In this document: one piece after another, positions 9,268 through 18,450 of the stretch | Layout of the letters: the number at the start of each line of letters is the position of its first letter | Numbering within the stretch: the stretch's first letter is position 1 | NCBI GenBank assembly: GCA_945866125.1 | Contig: CAMBFZ010000021.1 | Span: forward strand, 1 to 64,000 | DNA length: 64,000 nt | DNA from: Bordetella parapertussis | GTDB taxonomy: Bacteria; Pseudomonadota; Gammaproteobacteria; Burkholderiales; Burkholderiaceae_D | Direction: 5' to 3' | The notes under the pieces: model-generated | Told to the model about the DNA's origin: nothing | Database searches by the model: none | What the model saw: only the letters and a program-made list of their open reading frames with translations | Translations under genes and position numbers: made by a program

Positions 9268-10227
9268 TCAGCGCCCAACGCGCGCGGCTAACTCGCCGAT
9301 GATCCCGCGCCGGAACGCCAGCACGCAGACCACAAAAATCAGTCCCGTGACCATCGTCACGGATTCACCAATCGAGTTAAACCATTCGATATGCGTGATT
9401 GTGGCCAGCCAGGTGCCGAAGTCACCTAATTTGTTTTCTAGCGCGATGATGATGATGGCGCCGATAACAGGCCCAAGCAAAGTGCCCATGCCGCCCACCA
9501 GCGTCATCAGTACGACCAGACCCGACATCGACCAGTGCACATCGGTGAGTGTGCCAAAGCCTAATACCAGCACCTTGGTCGAACCCGCCAGACCCGCTAG
9601 GGCGGCCGACAGAACGAAGGCCAGCAGCTTGTAACGGTCAACGTCGTAGCCCAGTGAAATCGCACGTGGCTCGTTTTCTCGAACCGCTTTCAAAACCTGA
9701 CCAAACGGCGAATGAATAATGCGCACGATAAATAAAAACGCCGCCAGCACGATAGCCAACACAACGTAATACAGGGTCATGTCATTTTTCAGATCGATGA
9801 GGCCGAGCAGCGTGCCACGCGGGATCGATTGCAAGCCATCTTCACCGCCAGTAAAGGGTGCCTGCAGAAACACGAAGAACAGCATCTGCGCTAACGCCAG
9901 GGTGATCATGGTGAAATAAATGCCCTGCCGACGAATGGCCAGCCCGCCCACTACCAGACCGGTTAGTGCGGCAAAAGCGGTACCGAGCAAGAGGCCAATT
10001 TCAGTCGGCACACCCCATTCTTTGAGCGCATAACCGGCTATGTAGGCGGCGCCACCAAAAAATGCCGCGTGCCCAAACGACAGCAAGCCGGTGAAACCAA
10101 TGAGCAAATTAAACGCACACGCAAACAGAGCGAAGCACAAAATCTTCATCAGCAAGACGGGATACAAAAAGAAAGGTGCCACCACTGCAGCCAGCAACAC
10201 TAATGCATAACCAAATTTTTTTAACAT
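9268..10227 (-). CDS. livM: Branched-chain amino acid-type ABC transporter permease LivM
   Basis: A 319-residue inner-membrane permease of the HAAT family. ATG 10227 follows AAGGAG by about 9 bases; an upstream in-frame GTG at 10251 is less likely. Hydrophobic segments run throughout, with the family signature LLIGFTGLLSFGHAAFFG near the N-terminus and the cytoplasmic EAA-like loop SPFGQVLKAVRENEPRAISLG at about residues 175-195. It is the last gene of the acd-livG-livF-livH-livM operon. No periplasmic LivK/LivJ-type receptor is encoded in the cluster, and the company of an acyl-CoA dehydrogenase suggests a carboxylate or acyl substrate rather than leucine itself (inference). Confidence 0.93.
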   Translation of the reverse strand: MLKKFGYALVLLAAVVAPFFLYPVLLMKILCFALFACAFNLLIGFTGLLSFGHAAFFGGAAYIAGYALKEWGVPTEIGLLLGTAFAALTGLVVGGLAIRRQGIYFTMITLALAQMLFFVFLQAPFTGGEDGLQSIPRGTLLGLIDLKNDMTLYYVVLAIVLAAFLFIVRIIHSPFGQVLKAVRENEPRAISLGYDVDRYKLLAFVLSAALAGLAGSTKVLVLGFGTLTDVHWSMSGLVVLMTLVGGMGTLLGPVIGAIIIIALENKLGDFGTWLATITHIEWFNSIGESVTMVTGLIFVVCVLAFRRGIIGELAARVGR

Positions 10228-10240
10228 ATCGCGGGACTCC

Positions 10241-11125
10241 TTATTTCTCACGGCCGAACAGGCCGGCGGGGCGAATCAACAAGACAATCGCCATCACGAT
10301 AAACACCACCGTTGCCGACAGCTCTGGATAAAACACCCGCGTCAGTCCTTCGATCACACCCAGACCCAGACCGGTGACAATCGAGCCCAGAATCGAGCCC
10401 ATGCCGCCGATGACGACAACGGCAAAGACCGTGATGATCAGGTTCGATCCCATCAGCGGCGAGACCTGCAAAATAGGTGCCGCCAGTACGCCGGCAAAAC
10501 CCGCCAGAGCCACACCAAATCCATACGTCAGCGTGACCATCAAAGGCACATTGATACCGAATGCCTCGACCATTTTGGGGTTTTCCGTACCAGCGCGCAG
10601 ATACGCGCCGAGCCTTGTTTTTTCAATGACAAACCAAGTTACCAAGCAAATGATGACCGACGCGAGCACGACCCAGGCGCGGTAGTTAGGCAAAATCATA
10701 AAGCCCAGATCAGTGGCGCCTGCCAATGCTTCCGGTACCGAAAAAGGCTGGCCGGAGACACCATAAAACGAACGGAACACGCCTTCGAGCATGAGCGTGA
10801 TACCAAAGGTCAGCAGCAATCCGTACAAGTGATCCAGCCGATAGAGCCAGCGCAGCATGGTCTTTTCAATCACGATGCCAAAGAGCCCGACGAGCAAAGG
10901 CGCCAAGCCCAGCATCACCCAATAATTGATGCCGAAATACTGTAAGCCCATCCATGCAAAAAAAGCGCCCATCATGTATAAAGCGCCGTGCGCAAAATTA
11001 ATCACGTTGAGCAATCCGAAGATCACCGCCAGACCGAGCGAGAGCATTGCATAAAACGAGCCATTGACTAGACCTAACAAGAGCTGACCCAGTAATGCCG
11101 AAGTGGGAATACCGAAAATTTCCAT
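10241..11125 (-). CDS. livH: Branched-chain amino acid-type ABC transporter permease LivH
   Basis: A 294-residue permease that pairs with LivM. The ATG at 11125 has GGAG upstream. The signature LGLAVIFGLLNVINFAHGA is at about residues 31-49, followed by several membrane segments and the cytoplasmic loop TRLGAYLRAGTENPKMVEAF, typical of LivH. It sits 8 bases downstream of livF and 13 bases upstream of the livM start, so translational linkage is likely. Confidence 0.94.
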   Translation of the reverse strand: MEIFGIPTSALLGQLLLGLVNGSFYAMLSLGLAVIFGLLNVINFAHGALYMMGAFFAWMGLQYFGINYWVMLGLAPLLVGLFGIVIEKTMLRWLYRLDHLYGLLLTFGITLMLEGVFRSFYGVSGQPFSVPEALAGATDLGFMILPNYRAWVVLASVIICLVTWFVIEKTRLGAYLRAGTENPKMVEAFGINVPLMVTLTYGFGVALAGFAGVLAAPILQVSPLMGSNLIITVFAVVVIGGMGSILGSIVTGLGLGVIEGLTRVFYPELSATVVFIVMAIVLLIRPAGLFGREK

Positions 11126-11133
11126 GATGTCTC

Positions 11134-11841
11134 CTACACTCCCAGCAATTCGTTCAATACCGACATTTTTTCGTTCAATTCACTAGCAGCGAATTGTTCG
11201 ACGATTTGTCCGTGTTCCATCACATAAAAGCGGTCGGCCAGTGGTGCGGCAAAACGGAAGTTTTGTTCGACCATAACGATGGTGTAGCCCTGTGATTTTA
11301 AGGTCAGAATCATGCGTGCCAAGGCCTGCACAATCACCGGCGCCAGGCCTTCGGAAATTTCATCAAGCAGTAGCAGTCGCGCACCGGTGCGCAAAATGCG
11401 CGCCACGGCCAGCATCTGTTGCTCGCCGCCGGACAGGCGTGTGCCCTGACTGTTTCGTCGTTCAGCCAGATTGGGAAACATCTGATAAATCTCGTCGACC
11501 GACATGCCCTGCGTGGTTTTGGACACCATCGGCGGCAGGAGCAGATTTTCTTCGGCCGAGAGCGAAGAAAAAATCGCGCGCTCTTCGGGACAATAACCCA
11601 CACTCAGATGGGCGATGCGATAAGTCGGCATGGCGATCGATTCAACGCCATTAATTTTGATTGAGCCTTCTCGTTTGCCAGTCAGCCCCATGATCGCGCG
11701 TAGCGTGGTGGTGCGACCAGCGCCGTTGCGCCCTAATAGCGTGACGACTTCGCCTTGTTCAACCGACAAATTCACGTCGTGCAGAATATGTGACTCGCCA
11801 TACCACGCATGCAACTTGCTGATTTCGAGTGCTTTACTCAT
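11134..11841 (-). CDS. livF: ABC transporter ATP-binding protein LivF with arginine in Walker A
   Basis: A 235-residue cytoplasmic ATPase of the LivF type. The Walker A loop reads GRNGAGRTT, with Arg43 where lysine is canonical; the codon is CGC, so this is not a single-base misread of AAA/AAG. The ABC signature RLSGGEQQMLAVAR and Walker B LLLLDEISEGLAP are intact. Lys-to-Arg in this loop occurs in some LivF-like proteins by my recollection, so it may be a lineage feature rather than a lesion. The start ATG overlaps the livG stop by one base (ATGA), indicating coupled translation. Confidence 0.92.
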   Translation of the reverse strand: MSKALEISKLHAWYGESHILHDVNLSVEQGEVVTLLGRNGAGRTTTLRAIMGLTGKREGSIKINGVESIAMPTYRIAHLSVGYCPEERAIFSSLSAEENLLLPPMVSKTTQGMSVDEIYQMFPNLAERRNSQGTRLSGGEQQMLAVARILRTGARLLLLDEISEGLAPVIVQALARMILTLKSQGYTIVMVEQNFRFAAPLADRFYVMEHGQIVEQFAASELNEKMSVLNELLGV

Positions 11842-12608
11842 CAGTGTGCCCCTTCCAGCGCAGCACTGCTGCCCATATACGCTTCAAGCACCTGCGGATT
11901 TTGCGACACGGTTTGGTAGTCGCCTTCGGCCAAAATCGCGCCGCGCTGCAAAACGGAGATCCGATCGCAGATGCCAGCGACGACCCCCATGTTGTGCTCG
12001 ACCATCAGAATGGTGCGACCTTTTGCCACTTTTTTAATCAGGTCAGTGACGCGTCTGACGTCTTCGTGTCCCATGCCCTGGGTGGGCTCATCAAGCAGCA
12101 TCAGCTCTGGCTCCATGGCCAGAGTGGTGGCGATTTCAAGCGCACGCTTGCGGCCATAAGGCAGGTCGACGGTAACGCTATCGGCAAATTCAGCCAAGCT
12201 AACTTCTTCGAGCAATTGCATCGCGCGGGCATTGAGTGCATCGAGCGTGGCCTCGCTGCGCCAGAAATGAAAAGACGTGCCCAGATTGCGCTGCAAACCG
12301 ATGCGCACATTTTCCAGCACCGTCAAGTGTGGAAACACCGCCGAGATCTGAAAGGATCGGATGATGCCCATGCGCGCAATCTGCGCCGGCTTTGCCGCGG
12401 TGATATCCCGCCCGTTAAACAAAATATGGCCCGAGCTTGGCTCGAGAAATTTTGTCAGCAAATTAAAGCAGGTCGTCTTGCCGGCACCATTGGGGCCGAT
12501 GAGCGCGTGAATATGCCCGCGCTGCACTTGCAGGTTCACGTCATTGACCGCAATAAAACCCTTGAATTCACGGGTAAGATTTTTTGTTTCGAGGATGACG
12601 TCGGTCAT
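11841..12608 (-). CDS. livG: ABC transporter ATP-binding protein LivG
   Basis: A 255-residue ATPase partner of LivF. Walker A is IGPNGAGKTTCFN with the canonical lysine; the signature region is VDLPYGRKRALEIA (the divergent LxYG form usual in LivG) and Walker B is LMLLDEPTQGM. An AGGAGA sequence lies just before the ATG at 12608. Together LivF and LivG form the nucleotide-binding heterodimer of the HAAT importer, so the non-canonical LivF site could make ATP hydrolysis asymmetric. Confidence 0.94.
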   Translation of the reverse strand: MTDVILETKNLTREFKGFIAVNDVNLQVQRGHIHALIGPNGAGKTTCFNLLTKFLEPSSGHILFNGRDITAAKPAQIARMGIIRSFQISAVFPHLTVLENVRIGLQRNLGTSFHFWRSEATLDALNARAMQLLEEVSLAEFADSVTVDLPYGRKRALEIATTLAMEPELMLLDEPTQGMGHEDVRRVTDLIKKVAKGRTILMVEHNMGVVAGICDRISVLQRGAILAEGDYQTVSQNPQVLEAYMGSSAALEGAH

Positions 12609-12631
12609 CTTGTCTCCTGTTTCATGCGGGT

Positions 12632-13798
12632 TTAAGCCTTGATACTTTTGATGGCATGCTTGGCCAGACTCCAGCGATGGGTCTCGTTGGGGCCGTCATA
12701 CACACGGAAAGAACGCGCATCAGCAAAGATGCGTGCAACGATGGTTTCATGGGTCATACCCTGCCCGCCGAGTATTTGCGCGCTGCGATCGATCACGCGC
12801 CAGATCGCTTCGGACGAAATCACTTTGGCCGCACTGGATTCGCGCGTGCCCAGGTGTCCCTGATCGAGCACCCACGCGCAATGCATGATCGCCAACCGCG
12901 TGACATGCAAATCCATCTCGTTATCGGCGAGCATGAAACCGACGCCTTCATGCTGACCCAGCGTCTTGCCAAACGCCTGACGTTGGGCTGCGTAGCGCAG
13001 CGCCGTATCATGCGCACGACGGGCGGCACCGAGCCAGCGCATGCAGTGGGTCAGCCGCGCTGGTGAGAGCCGCACTTGCGCATATTTAAATCCTTCGCCC
13101 AAGGCACCCAGAATATTTTCTTCCGGCACCCGCAGGTTGGTAAAACTCACCACGCCATGTCCGCCGACGAAGCAGCTGTCTAAGGCATCCATGGTGCGCT
13201 CGACTTTGATTCCCGGCGCGTCCATGTCCGACAAAAACATGGTGGCGCTGCCATCTTCGAGCTTGGCCATGATGATGGCAAAGGACGCACCATTGGCACC
13301 CGTAATAAGCCACTTCAACCCATTGATCACAAACTCATTGCCATCGCGCACAGCGATAGTCTGCAGCATGCTCGGGTCCGAACCAGAGCCCGGTGGCGGC
13401 TCGGTCATACAAAAGCACGAACGGATTAGGCCAGCGGCCAGCGGACGCAACCAGCGCTCTTTTTGCGCCGGCGTACAGATCTCTTCCATCATGTGCATGT
13501 TGCCTTCGTCGGGCGCGAAAATATTCATCGCAACCGGACCCAAAGGCGAATAGCCGGATTCTTCAAACACGATGGCCTTGCCGATATGGGATAAGCCCAG
13601 GCCACCAAATTCGGTAGACACGTGCGAGGACAACAGACCCGCTTTTTTAGCCTTGGCAACGAGTTCATCACGCAAGCCATCGGTCGGGCCATGCGGGGTA
13701 CAGCGTGGATCGCCTTCCATTGGAATAACGTGCTCGGCAATAAAGCGGCGAGTGCGCTCTTGAAGCTCAGCGTGTTCGGCTGAGATGCTGAAATCCAT
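12632..13798 (-). CDS. Acyl-CoA dehydrogenase family protein
   Basis: A 388-residue flavoprotein of the acyl-CoA dehydrogenase superfamily. The N-terminal helical domain begins DFSISAEHAELQERTRRF, the middle beta domain has FCMTEPPPGSGSDPSM and LKWLITGANGA, and the C-terminal helical domain contains RQAFGKTLGQHEG and ILGGQGMTHE. DGPNETHR near the C-terminus is in the region that carries the catalytic base in ACAD10/11-like enzymes. It oxidises an acyl-CoA at the alpha-beta position and passes electrons to ETF. It is the first gene of the liv operon, with GGGAGAG upstream of its ATG, suggesting that the transported compound is degraded through a CoA thioester. Confidence 0.93.
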   Translation of the reverse strand: MDFSISAEHAELQERTRRFIAEHVIPMEGDPRCTPHGPTDGLRDELVAKAKKAGLLSSHVSTEFGGLGLSHIGKAIVFEESGYSPLGPVAMNIFAPDEGNMHMMEEICTPAQKERWLRPLAAGLIRSCFCMTEPPPGSGSDPSMLQTIAVRDGNEFVINGLKWLITGANGASFAIIMAKLEDGSATMFLSDMDAPGIKVERTMDALDSCFVGGHGVVSFTNLRVPEENILGALGEGFKYAQVRLSPARLTHCMRWLGAARRAHDTALRYAAQRQAFGKTLGQHEGVGFMLADNEMDLHVTRLAIMHCAWVLDQGHLGTRESSAAKVISSEAIWRVIDRSAQILGGQGMTHETIVARIFADARSFRVYDGPNETHRWSLAKHAIKSIKA

Positions 13799-14140
13799 GC
13801 TTTTCTCTCCCTGAATTTTTTACTTTTTTACTAATAAAATTACAACGTTGATGACATTTTCACAGCAACCCGACAAGTTATGCTATTTCCCGAAAAAAAC
13901 AAACAGGATTATTGCGCCATCAAAGGCTTTGGGTATCACTTAGGCACAGCGGCATCATATGCAGGTGCAGCCTAGGTCGGGTTTGCGTTTGGCAAAGAAA
14001 GCCGTCAGCTTTTCTGACGACTCACCAGTGCGGTGCGTAGCGGCATCGCTCGACGGCCATAAGCTTATTTTTTCTACCGCGCCGTGGAACGCTTTGCCTG
14101 CGATGAGATCAATGATAAGCAATTGCGCATATCGAAAAAC
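13799..14140. other. Intergenic stretch between divergent transcription units
   Basis: About 340 bases separate the minus-strand acd-liv operon from the plus-strand sensor kinase. The part next to the dehydrogenase is AT-rich and probably contains the operon promoter. No RNA gene or convincing small ORF was seen. The kinase frame is open back to 14084, but the N-terminus there looks unlike a membrane sensor start. Confidence 0.4.
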
Positions 14141-16561
14141 ATGATCTCCATGCATCAAGCACGTTCTACGCTGGAAACCAAATTACTCATCAGTTTTGCC
14201 CTTGCTGTTCTTGTGATTTTGATACTGGGCGCATTAACTTGGATCTACTCCCTAAAGGGCGCTGAGGCGACCCGTTCCGTCATTCATACCCACGACATAA
14301 TTGCGGGTTTGGACCGCTTGCAAATCCAACTCTTTGAAGCCGAATCGGCACAACGCGCGTTTTTACTCCGGAAAGAGCCCGTCTTTCTGCACGACTATGA
14401 GGTAGCTATCAAAAAAATGGCGATCGAATTATCGGCACTAAAAAAAATCACTGCCGATCATCCCGACCAAAATAAACGCTTAGACGCGCTCAATACTGCG
14501 ATCAGCCAGCGCACGACGCTATTTGCACGCAAGATCCTGCTACGCGAGCGCGACGACATGCCCGCAATCCTCCGAACCATGTTTGATGGCCGCCAGATCG
14601 ACCAGCGCATACAGAGCATCATTGCGGCAATCAGCGCCGATGAATTACAACTACTGAGTCAAACCGAACGTGTCGTCGCTAGCCGTGCCACCGCCACTGA
14701 GGCCGGCTTCGTTGGGCTGATTGCGTTTCTGTTGATCACGATGCCGCTATTTTTTTTGCGCTTTCGGCGCAGTATCAAAGAAAAAATCGCTGCCGATGCG
14801 CGGGCAAGCCGACTCGTGAGCGTGATCGATAGCACCCCTGATCTGATTGCGATGAGCACACCTGATGGGCATCTTTCCTACCTTAATCAGGCAGCACGCG
14901 ACGCACTCAAACTTGGCCACAACCCGGCCCACACCTTCAACTACCGTGATTTTTATCCATCCTGGGCACTGGAGACCATCGAACATACCGCCATACCCAC
15001 CGCGCTGGAAAAGGGATTCTGGGCCGGAGACATTGCAATGCAATGCGCAGACGGCGAGGAAATTCCGGTCTCGCAAATGTTAGTCTCACACCGCCAGCAA
15101 GATGGCTCGCAGTCCCTCTCGATGATCGCGCGCGATATCTCTCAGCGCAAACAAACAGAAAAGCTTCTCGCCGAATCGGCCCGATATGATGTCTCCAGCT
15201 CCATCGCTTTGGCCCTGTTTAATAGCGGCAGTAATCGTGAGCGCGTCTTGCAAGGTATCTTCTCTCTACTCGATACCGATCATAATTTTTCCGCGTCGGC
15301 ATTTTATAGCTGGCAGCAAGCCAGCGGCAGCTTGCACCTCCATCAACGGCATCGTACGCGACACGACTTGCCACCCTTGTTTAAACTTGGTGAAGGCATG
15401 GTCGGCGCCGCCGCCGCTTCCCGCACGGTCATGCAAACTACCCTAGGCAGTCTCGACGCCTGCTGGCTCTGCGACGTGGTCGATACCTGCCGGGTGGCGC
15501 CAGCAGCTGTGCTTTTTTGCCCGGTCGCCTTTCGTGGCGAACTGCTTGGCGTGATGGTGCTCGCCGCAGCGACTGCACCGAATGCACACGACACGGCTTT
15601 TCTCAATCATCTTGGTGCGCATCTTGGCGCGGCGCTCTACAACATCAAGCATCTCGAAGAATTAAAAATGCTCGCGACTGAGCTGCAGATGCGCAACGAG
15701 GAAGTCGCACAAAAAAACAAGGAAGTCGAACAGGCTTCGCGAATGAAAAACGAATTTTTGGCGACAATGTCACATGAGCTGCGCACCCCGCTCAATGCCA
15801 TCATCGGCTTTTCCAGCGTCATCCGCGATGGCTTGTCGGGGCAAATCAATATCACCACCCGCGACTGCGCGCAGGACATCTTCGCCAGCGGCCAGCATCT
15901 GCTCGCACTGATTAATGACATCCTGGATCTGTCTACGATTGAATCTGGTCACATGAAACTTGAACTCGACACGATTGACGGCGAAACACTGGCTGCCAGC
16001 GGACTGTCGGTCTTACGTGAACGTGCCAGCGCACATCACATCAAACTTAGCCAGAGCGTGGAACCTGCGTTAGGTACGATGTACATCGACCCGCGCAAGA
16101 CGCGACAAATTATTTTTAATCTGCTCTCGAATGCCGTGAAATTTACGCCAGACGGCGGCGCAGTGAGCCTCTCGTTACGCCGCGTGGCACGCACTCAAAT
16201 CAATCAACAACAACGCGGTCTCAACTACCGCATATTTCCGCTTCTCACCAACTCGCATGAAGAATTTTTGGAGATCTGTGTGACCGACTCCGGTATCGGC
16301 ATCCATCCTGCCGACCTTAAAAAATTGTTTGCCCCATTTACCCAGGCTGATGCTTCGCGCAACCGTCACTACGAAGGCACGGGGCTTGGCTTGATGATGA
16401 TTCGCCGGCTCACTGAATTGCAAAGCGGCGCTATATCGGTCTGCAGCGTGCCCGATCAGGGCTCCAGCTTTACTGTGTGGCTTCCTCTGCGCGAGATGGA
16501 ATCGGTATTGACTGACAAAGCTAACTTGCTCTCAACGGAGATATTGCCATGCGCGCAATAA
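14141..16561 (+). CDS. Membrane sensor histidine kinase (CHASE3-PAS-GAF-HisKA-HATPase)
   Basis: About 806 residues from ATG 14141 (ATG 14150 or 14084 also possible). A first membrane helix ([20 protein letters not shown]) and a second ([17 protein letters not shown]) bracket a helical CHASE3-like periplasmic domain containing [16 protein letters not shown]. Then come a PAS domain starting [16 protein letters not shown], a GAF-like domain, a coiled coil and HisKA with the phospho-acceptor His545 in [16 protein letters not shown]. The ATPase domain has [20 protein letters not shown] and GTGLGL. There is no receiver of its own; the overlapping downstream gene supplies it. Confidence 0.93.
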   Translation: MISMHQARSTLETKLLISFALAVLVILILGALTWIYSLKGAEATRSVIHTHDIIAGLDRLQIQLFEAESAQRAFLLRKEPVFLHDYEVAIKKMAIELSALKKITADHPDQNKRLDALNTAISQRTTLFARKILLRERDDMPAILRTMFDGRQIDQRIQSIIAAISADELQLLSQTERVVASRATATEAGFVGLIAFLLITMPLFFLRFRRSIKEKIAADARASRLVSVIDSTPDLIAMSTPDGHLSYLNQAARDALKLGHNPAHTFNYRDFYPSWALETIEHTAIPTALEKGFWAGDIAMQCADGEEIPVSQMLVSHRQQDGSQSLSMIARDISQRKQTEKLLAESARYDVSSSIALALFNSGSNRERVLQGIFSLLDTDHNFSASAFYSWQQASGSLHLHQRHRTRHDLPPLFKLGEGMVGAAAASRTVMQTTLGSLDACWLCDVVDTCRVAPAAVLFCPVAFRGELLGVMVLAAATAPNAHDTAFLNHLGAHLGAALYNIKHLEELKMLATELQMRNEEVAQKNKEVEQASRMKNEFLATMSHELRTPLNAIIGFSSVIRDGLSGQINITTRDCAQDIFASGQHLLALINDILDLSTIESGHMKLELDTIDGETLAASGLSVLRERASAHHIKLSQSVEPALGTMYIDPRKTRQIIFNLLSNAVKFTPDGGAVSLSLRRVARTQINQQQRGLNYRIFPLLTNSHEEFLEICVTDSGIGIHPADLKKLFAPFTQADASRNRHYEGTGLGLMMIRRLTELQSGAISVCSVPDQGSSFTVWLPLREMESVLTDKANLLSTEILPCAQ

Positions 16562-17670
16562 GCGATACGGTACGTAATAACCGCGACGCCTTTTTGCATC
16601 AGGATGACGCGATGATGCTATCGGCGCGTCACGTTCTGATGCTTGTCGATGATCAGGCACGTAATTCCCGTCTGCTACAAGCGCAGCTCGGGCACGAACA
16701 TTTTGATTTTCTCGTTGCCCAGTCGGGCGAAGAAGCCTTAGCGCTGCTCGCCAATCAGTTGCCGGACTTGATTATTCTCGACTTCATGATGCCGGGCATG
16801 AATGGTCAGCAAGTCGCGCTTGCGCTCAAAAAATCACCGCGTACGCGTAATATTCCCATCATTATGCTCACCGCTTTAAGCGACCAGCATTCGCGAATGC
16901 TGGCATTGTCTGCAGGCGTAGAAGAGTTCATCAATAAGCCCGTTGATCAGGCTGAACTGTGGGTCAGGGTTCGCAATTTGCTGCGACTTAAGCGATACCA
17001 CGACCTGCTCGCCAACCATAACCAGATCCTGTCAGAACAAGTCGCCGAGCGCACGCATCAATTAGCCGAGGCTTACCGCGATACAATTTATACAATGGTG
17101 AAAGCGGCCGAATATAAGGATGAAGATACGGGTGCGCATGTGCAGCGCATCAGTTTTTATTGCCTTGAAATCGCTGAAAAAATCGGGCTTGACCAGTCGT
17201 TTTCAGATCAGCTGTTTTATGCGGCACCCATGCACGACATCGGCAAGATTGGCATACCGGATTCGGTCCTGCTCAAATCAAGCGGGTTTAGTTCTGGTGA
17301 ATGGGATGTGATGAAAACGCATTGCGCAGTGGGCGCAAGGATTTTACAAAAAGGCAGCTCGCCTTATGTGATGATGGGCGCAGAGATCGCGCTCAATCAT
17401 CATGAACGCTGGGACGGTAGTGGCTACCCGAATCAACTCAGCGGTGAGACGATACCGCTCTCTGCGCGCATCGTAACATTGTGCGATCAATATGACGCTC
17501 TCCGCTCGCGACGACCCTATAAACCCGCTTTGAGCCATGCCGAAACGATGCGGATTTTGACAGCTGGTGACGGCAGAACGATGCCAGGGCATTTTGATCC
17601 GGCCGTGTTATCAGCGTTTACTCAGATTAGCGCGCAGTTTGAAGAAATTTATCAGGCTCATGGTGGCTGA
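16549..17670 (+). CDS. Response regulator with HD-GYP c-di-GMP phosphodiesterase domain
   Basis: A 373-residue protein whose ATG overlaps the kinase gene by 13 bases, with GGAG upstream. Residues about 28-145 form a receiver domain: acidic pair in LMLVDDQ, phospho-acceptor Asp78 in [13 protein letters not shown] and a conserved lysine in FINKPVD. A coiled linker follows, then an HD-GYP domain with the metal-binding His229-Asp230 in [11 protein letters not shown] and the [11 protein letters not shown] motif. The family hydrolyses cyclic di-GMP. Phosphorylation by the adjacent kinase would therefore adjust motility or biofilm behaviour. All catalytic motifs appear intact. Confidence 0.94.
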   Translation: MRAISDTVRNNRDAFLHQDDAMMLSARHVLMLVDDQARNSRLLQAQLGHEHFDFLVAQSGEEALALLANQLPDLIILDFMMPGMNGQQVALALKKSPRTRNIPIIMLTALSDQHSRMLALSAGVEEFINKPVDQAELWVRVRNLLRLKRYHDLLANHNQILSEQVAERTHQLAEAYRDTIYTMVKAAEYKDEDTGAHVQRISFYCLEIAEKIGLDQSFSDQLFYAAPMHDIGKIGIPDSVLLKSSGFSSGEWDVMKTHCAVGARILQKGSSPYVMMGAEIALNHHERWDGSGYPNQLSGETIPLSARIVTLCDQYDALRSRRPYKPALSHAETMRILTAGDGRTMPGHFDPAVLSAFTQISAQFEEIYQAHGG

Positions 17671-17689
17671 AGGCTGCGGCGCTTACTTC

Positions 17690-18250
17690 TTATTTGATTT
17701 GCGCCGAAAACTGCAGCATGAATCCTGCGCCGCCAAACAGGTTGACCTGAAACTGCTGGCCTCCCTCAAATTGCCACCCCACCGCCGGTATGAAGCCCGG
17801 TGAAAAGCCCTGATAATTGAGTGGCACTTTATCCTCAAAGGGTCGGCGATATCCATACAATAAGCCCGCAGTCCATTTGACAAAAAGACGATCAACTCCC
17901 ATCACGTCTTTCACAATGCCACCCCAGGGATACGCGTAGATTGTGGGCTGACCAAACGAATTGGAAAACAGAACTGCACCGGCCAACGCCCCGTTGGCAC
18001 GCTCACGCTCAGTACCGACAAGCCATACATGCCTGTGCTCCGGGTCGCGCGAGTAATGATAGGAATACGGCGAAAATAAAGCATGGATCCGATCGCCCGG
18101 CTCCTCGGTCAGCGTAAATCCGTCCCAGGCTGCCGAACCTTTCCCTGATTCGCCTGCGCTTGCAGGTGCCATCAATACCGTCATCAGTAAGCACGCGCAA
18201 ATCAGACGACACACCGTTGCAAGCGAACGATCAGAAAAAAAGTTTTTCAT
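17690..18250 (-). CDS. Secreted outer-membrane barrel protein, PagP-like
   Basis: A 186-residue protein with a signal peptide (basic start, hydrophobic core LICACLLMTVLMAPASA) and then alternating polar/aromatic strands that fit a small outer-membrane beta-barrel. Segments YSYHYSRDPEHRHVWLVG, LFSNSFGQPTIYAY and PGFIPAVGWQFEGG resemble the layout of the lipid A palmitoyltransferase PagP and ends in an aromatic barrel-type strand (FMLQFSAQIK). Conserved His, Arg and Ser residues near positions 66-100 could be catalytic, but this is not established. It is convergent with the HD-GYP gene, 19 bases apart. Confidence 0.6.
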   Translation of the reverse strand: MKNFFSDRSLATVCRLICACLLMTVLMAPASAGESGKGSAAWDGFTLTEEPGDRIHALFSPYSYHYSRDPEHRHVWLVGTERERANGALAGAVLFSNSFGQPTIYAYPWGGIVKDVMGVDRLFVKWTAGLLYGYRRPFEDKVPLNYQGFSPGFIPAVGWQFEGGQQFQVNLFGGAGFMLQFSAQIK

Positions 18251-18450
18251 TTTAATGGAGTGTGCCAGAAGCTATGTCGCGTGCTGGCCTATGGGGTTTT
18301 TCGGAATGTTTATGCATACGCTATCGCGGCGCATCACAAAAAAATTCATGAAAAGATAACATTTATCAAAGGCAACATCAACTAAAATACGCCTTGCGTA
18401 TTGCGAAAACGTTAATCATCCTGTGCTTACCCGACTTCTCTTCTTTTTTC

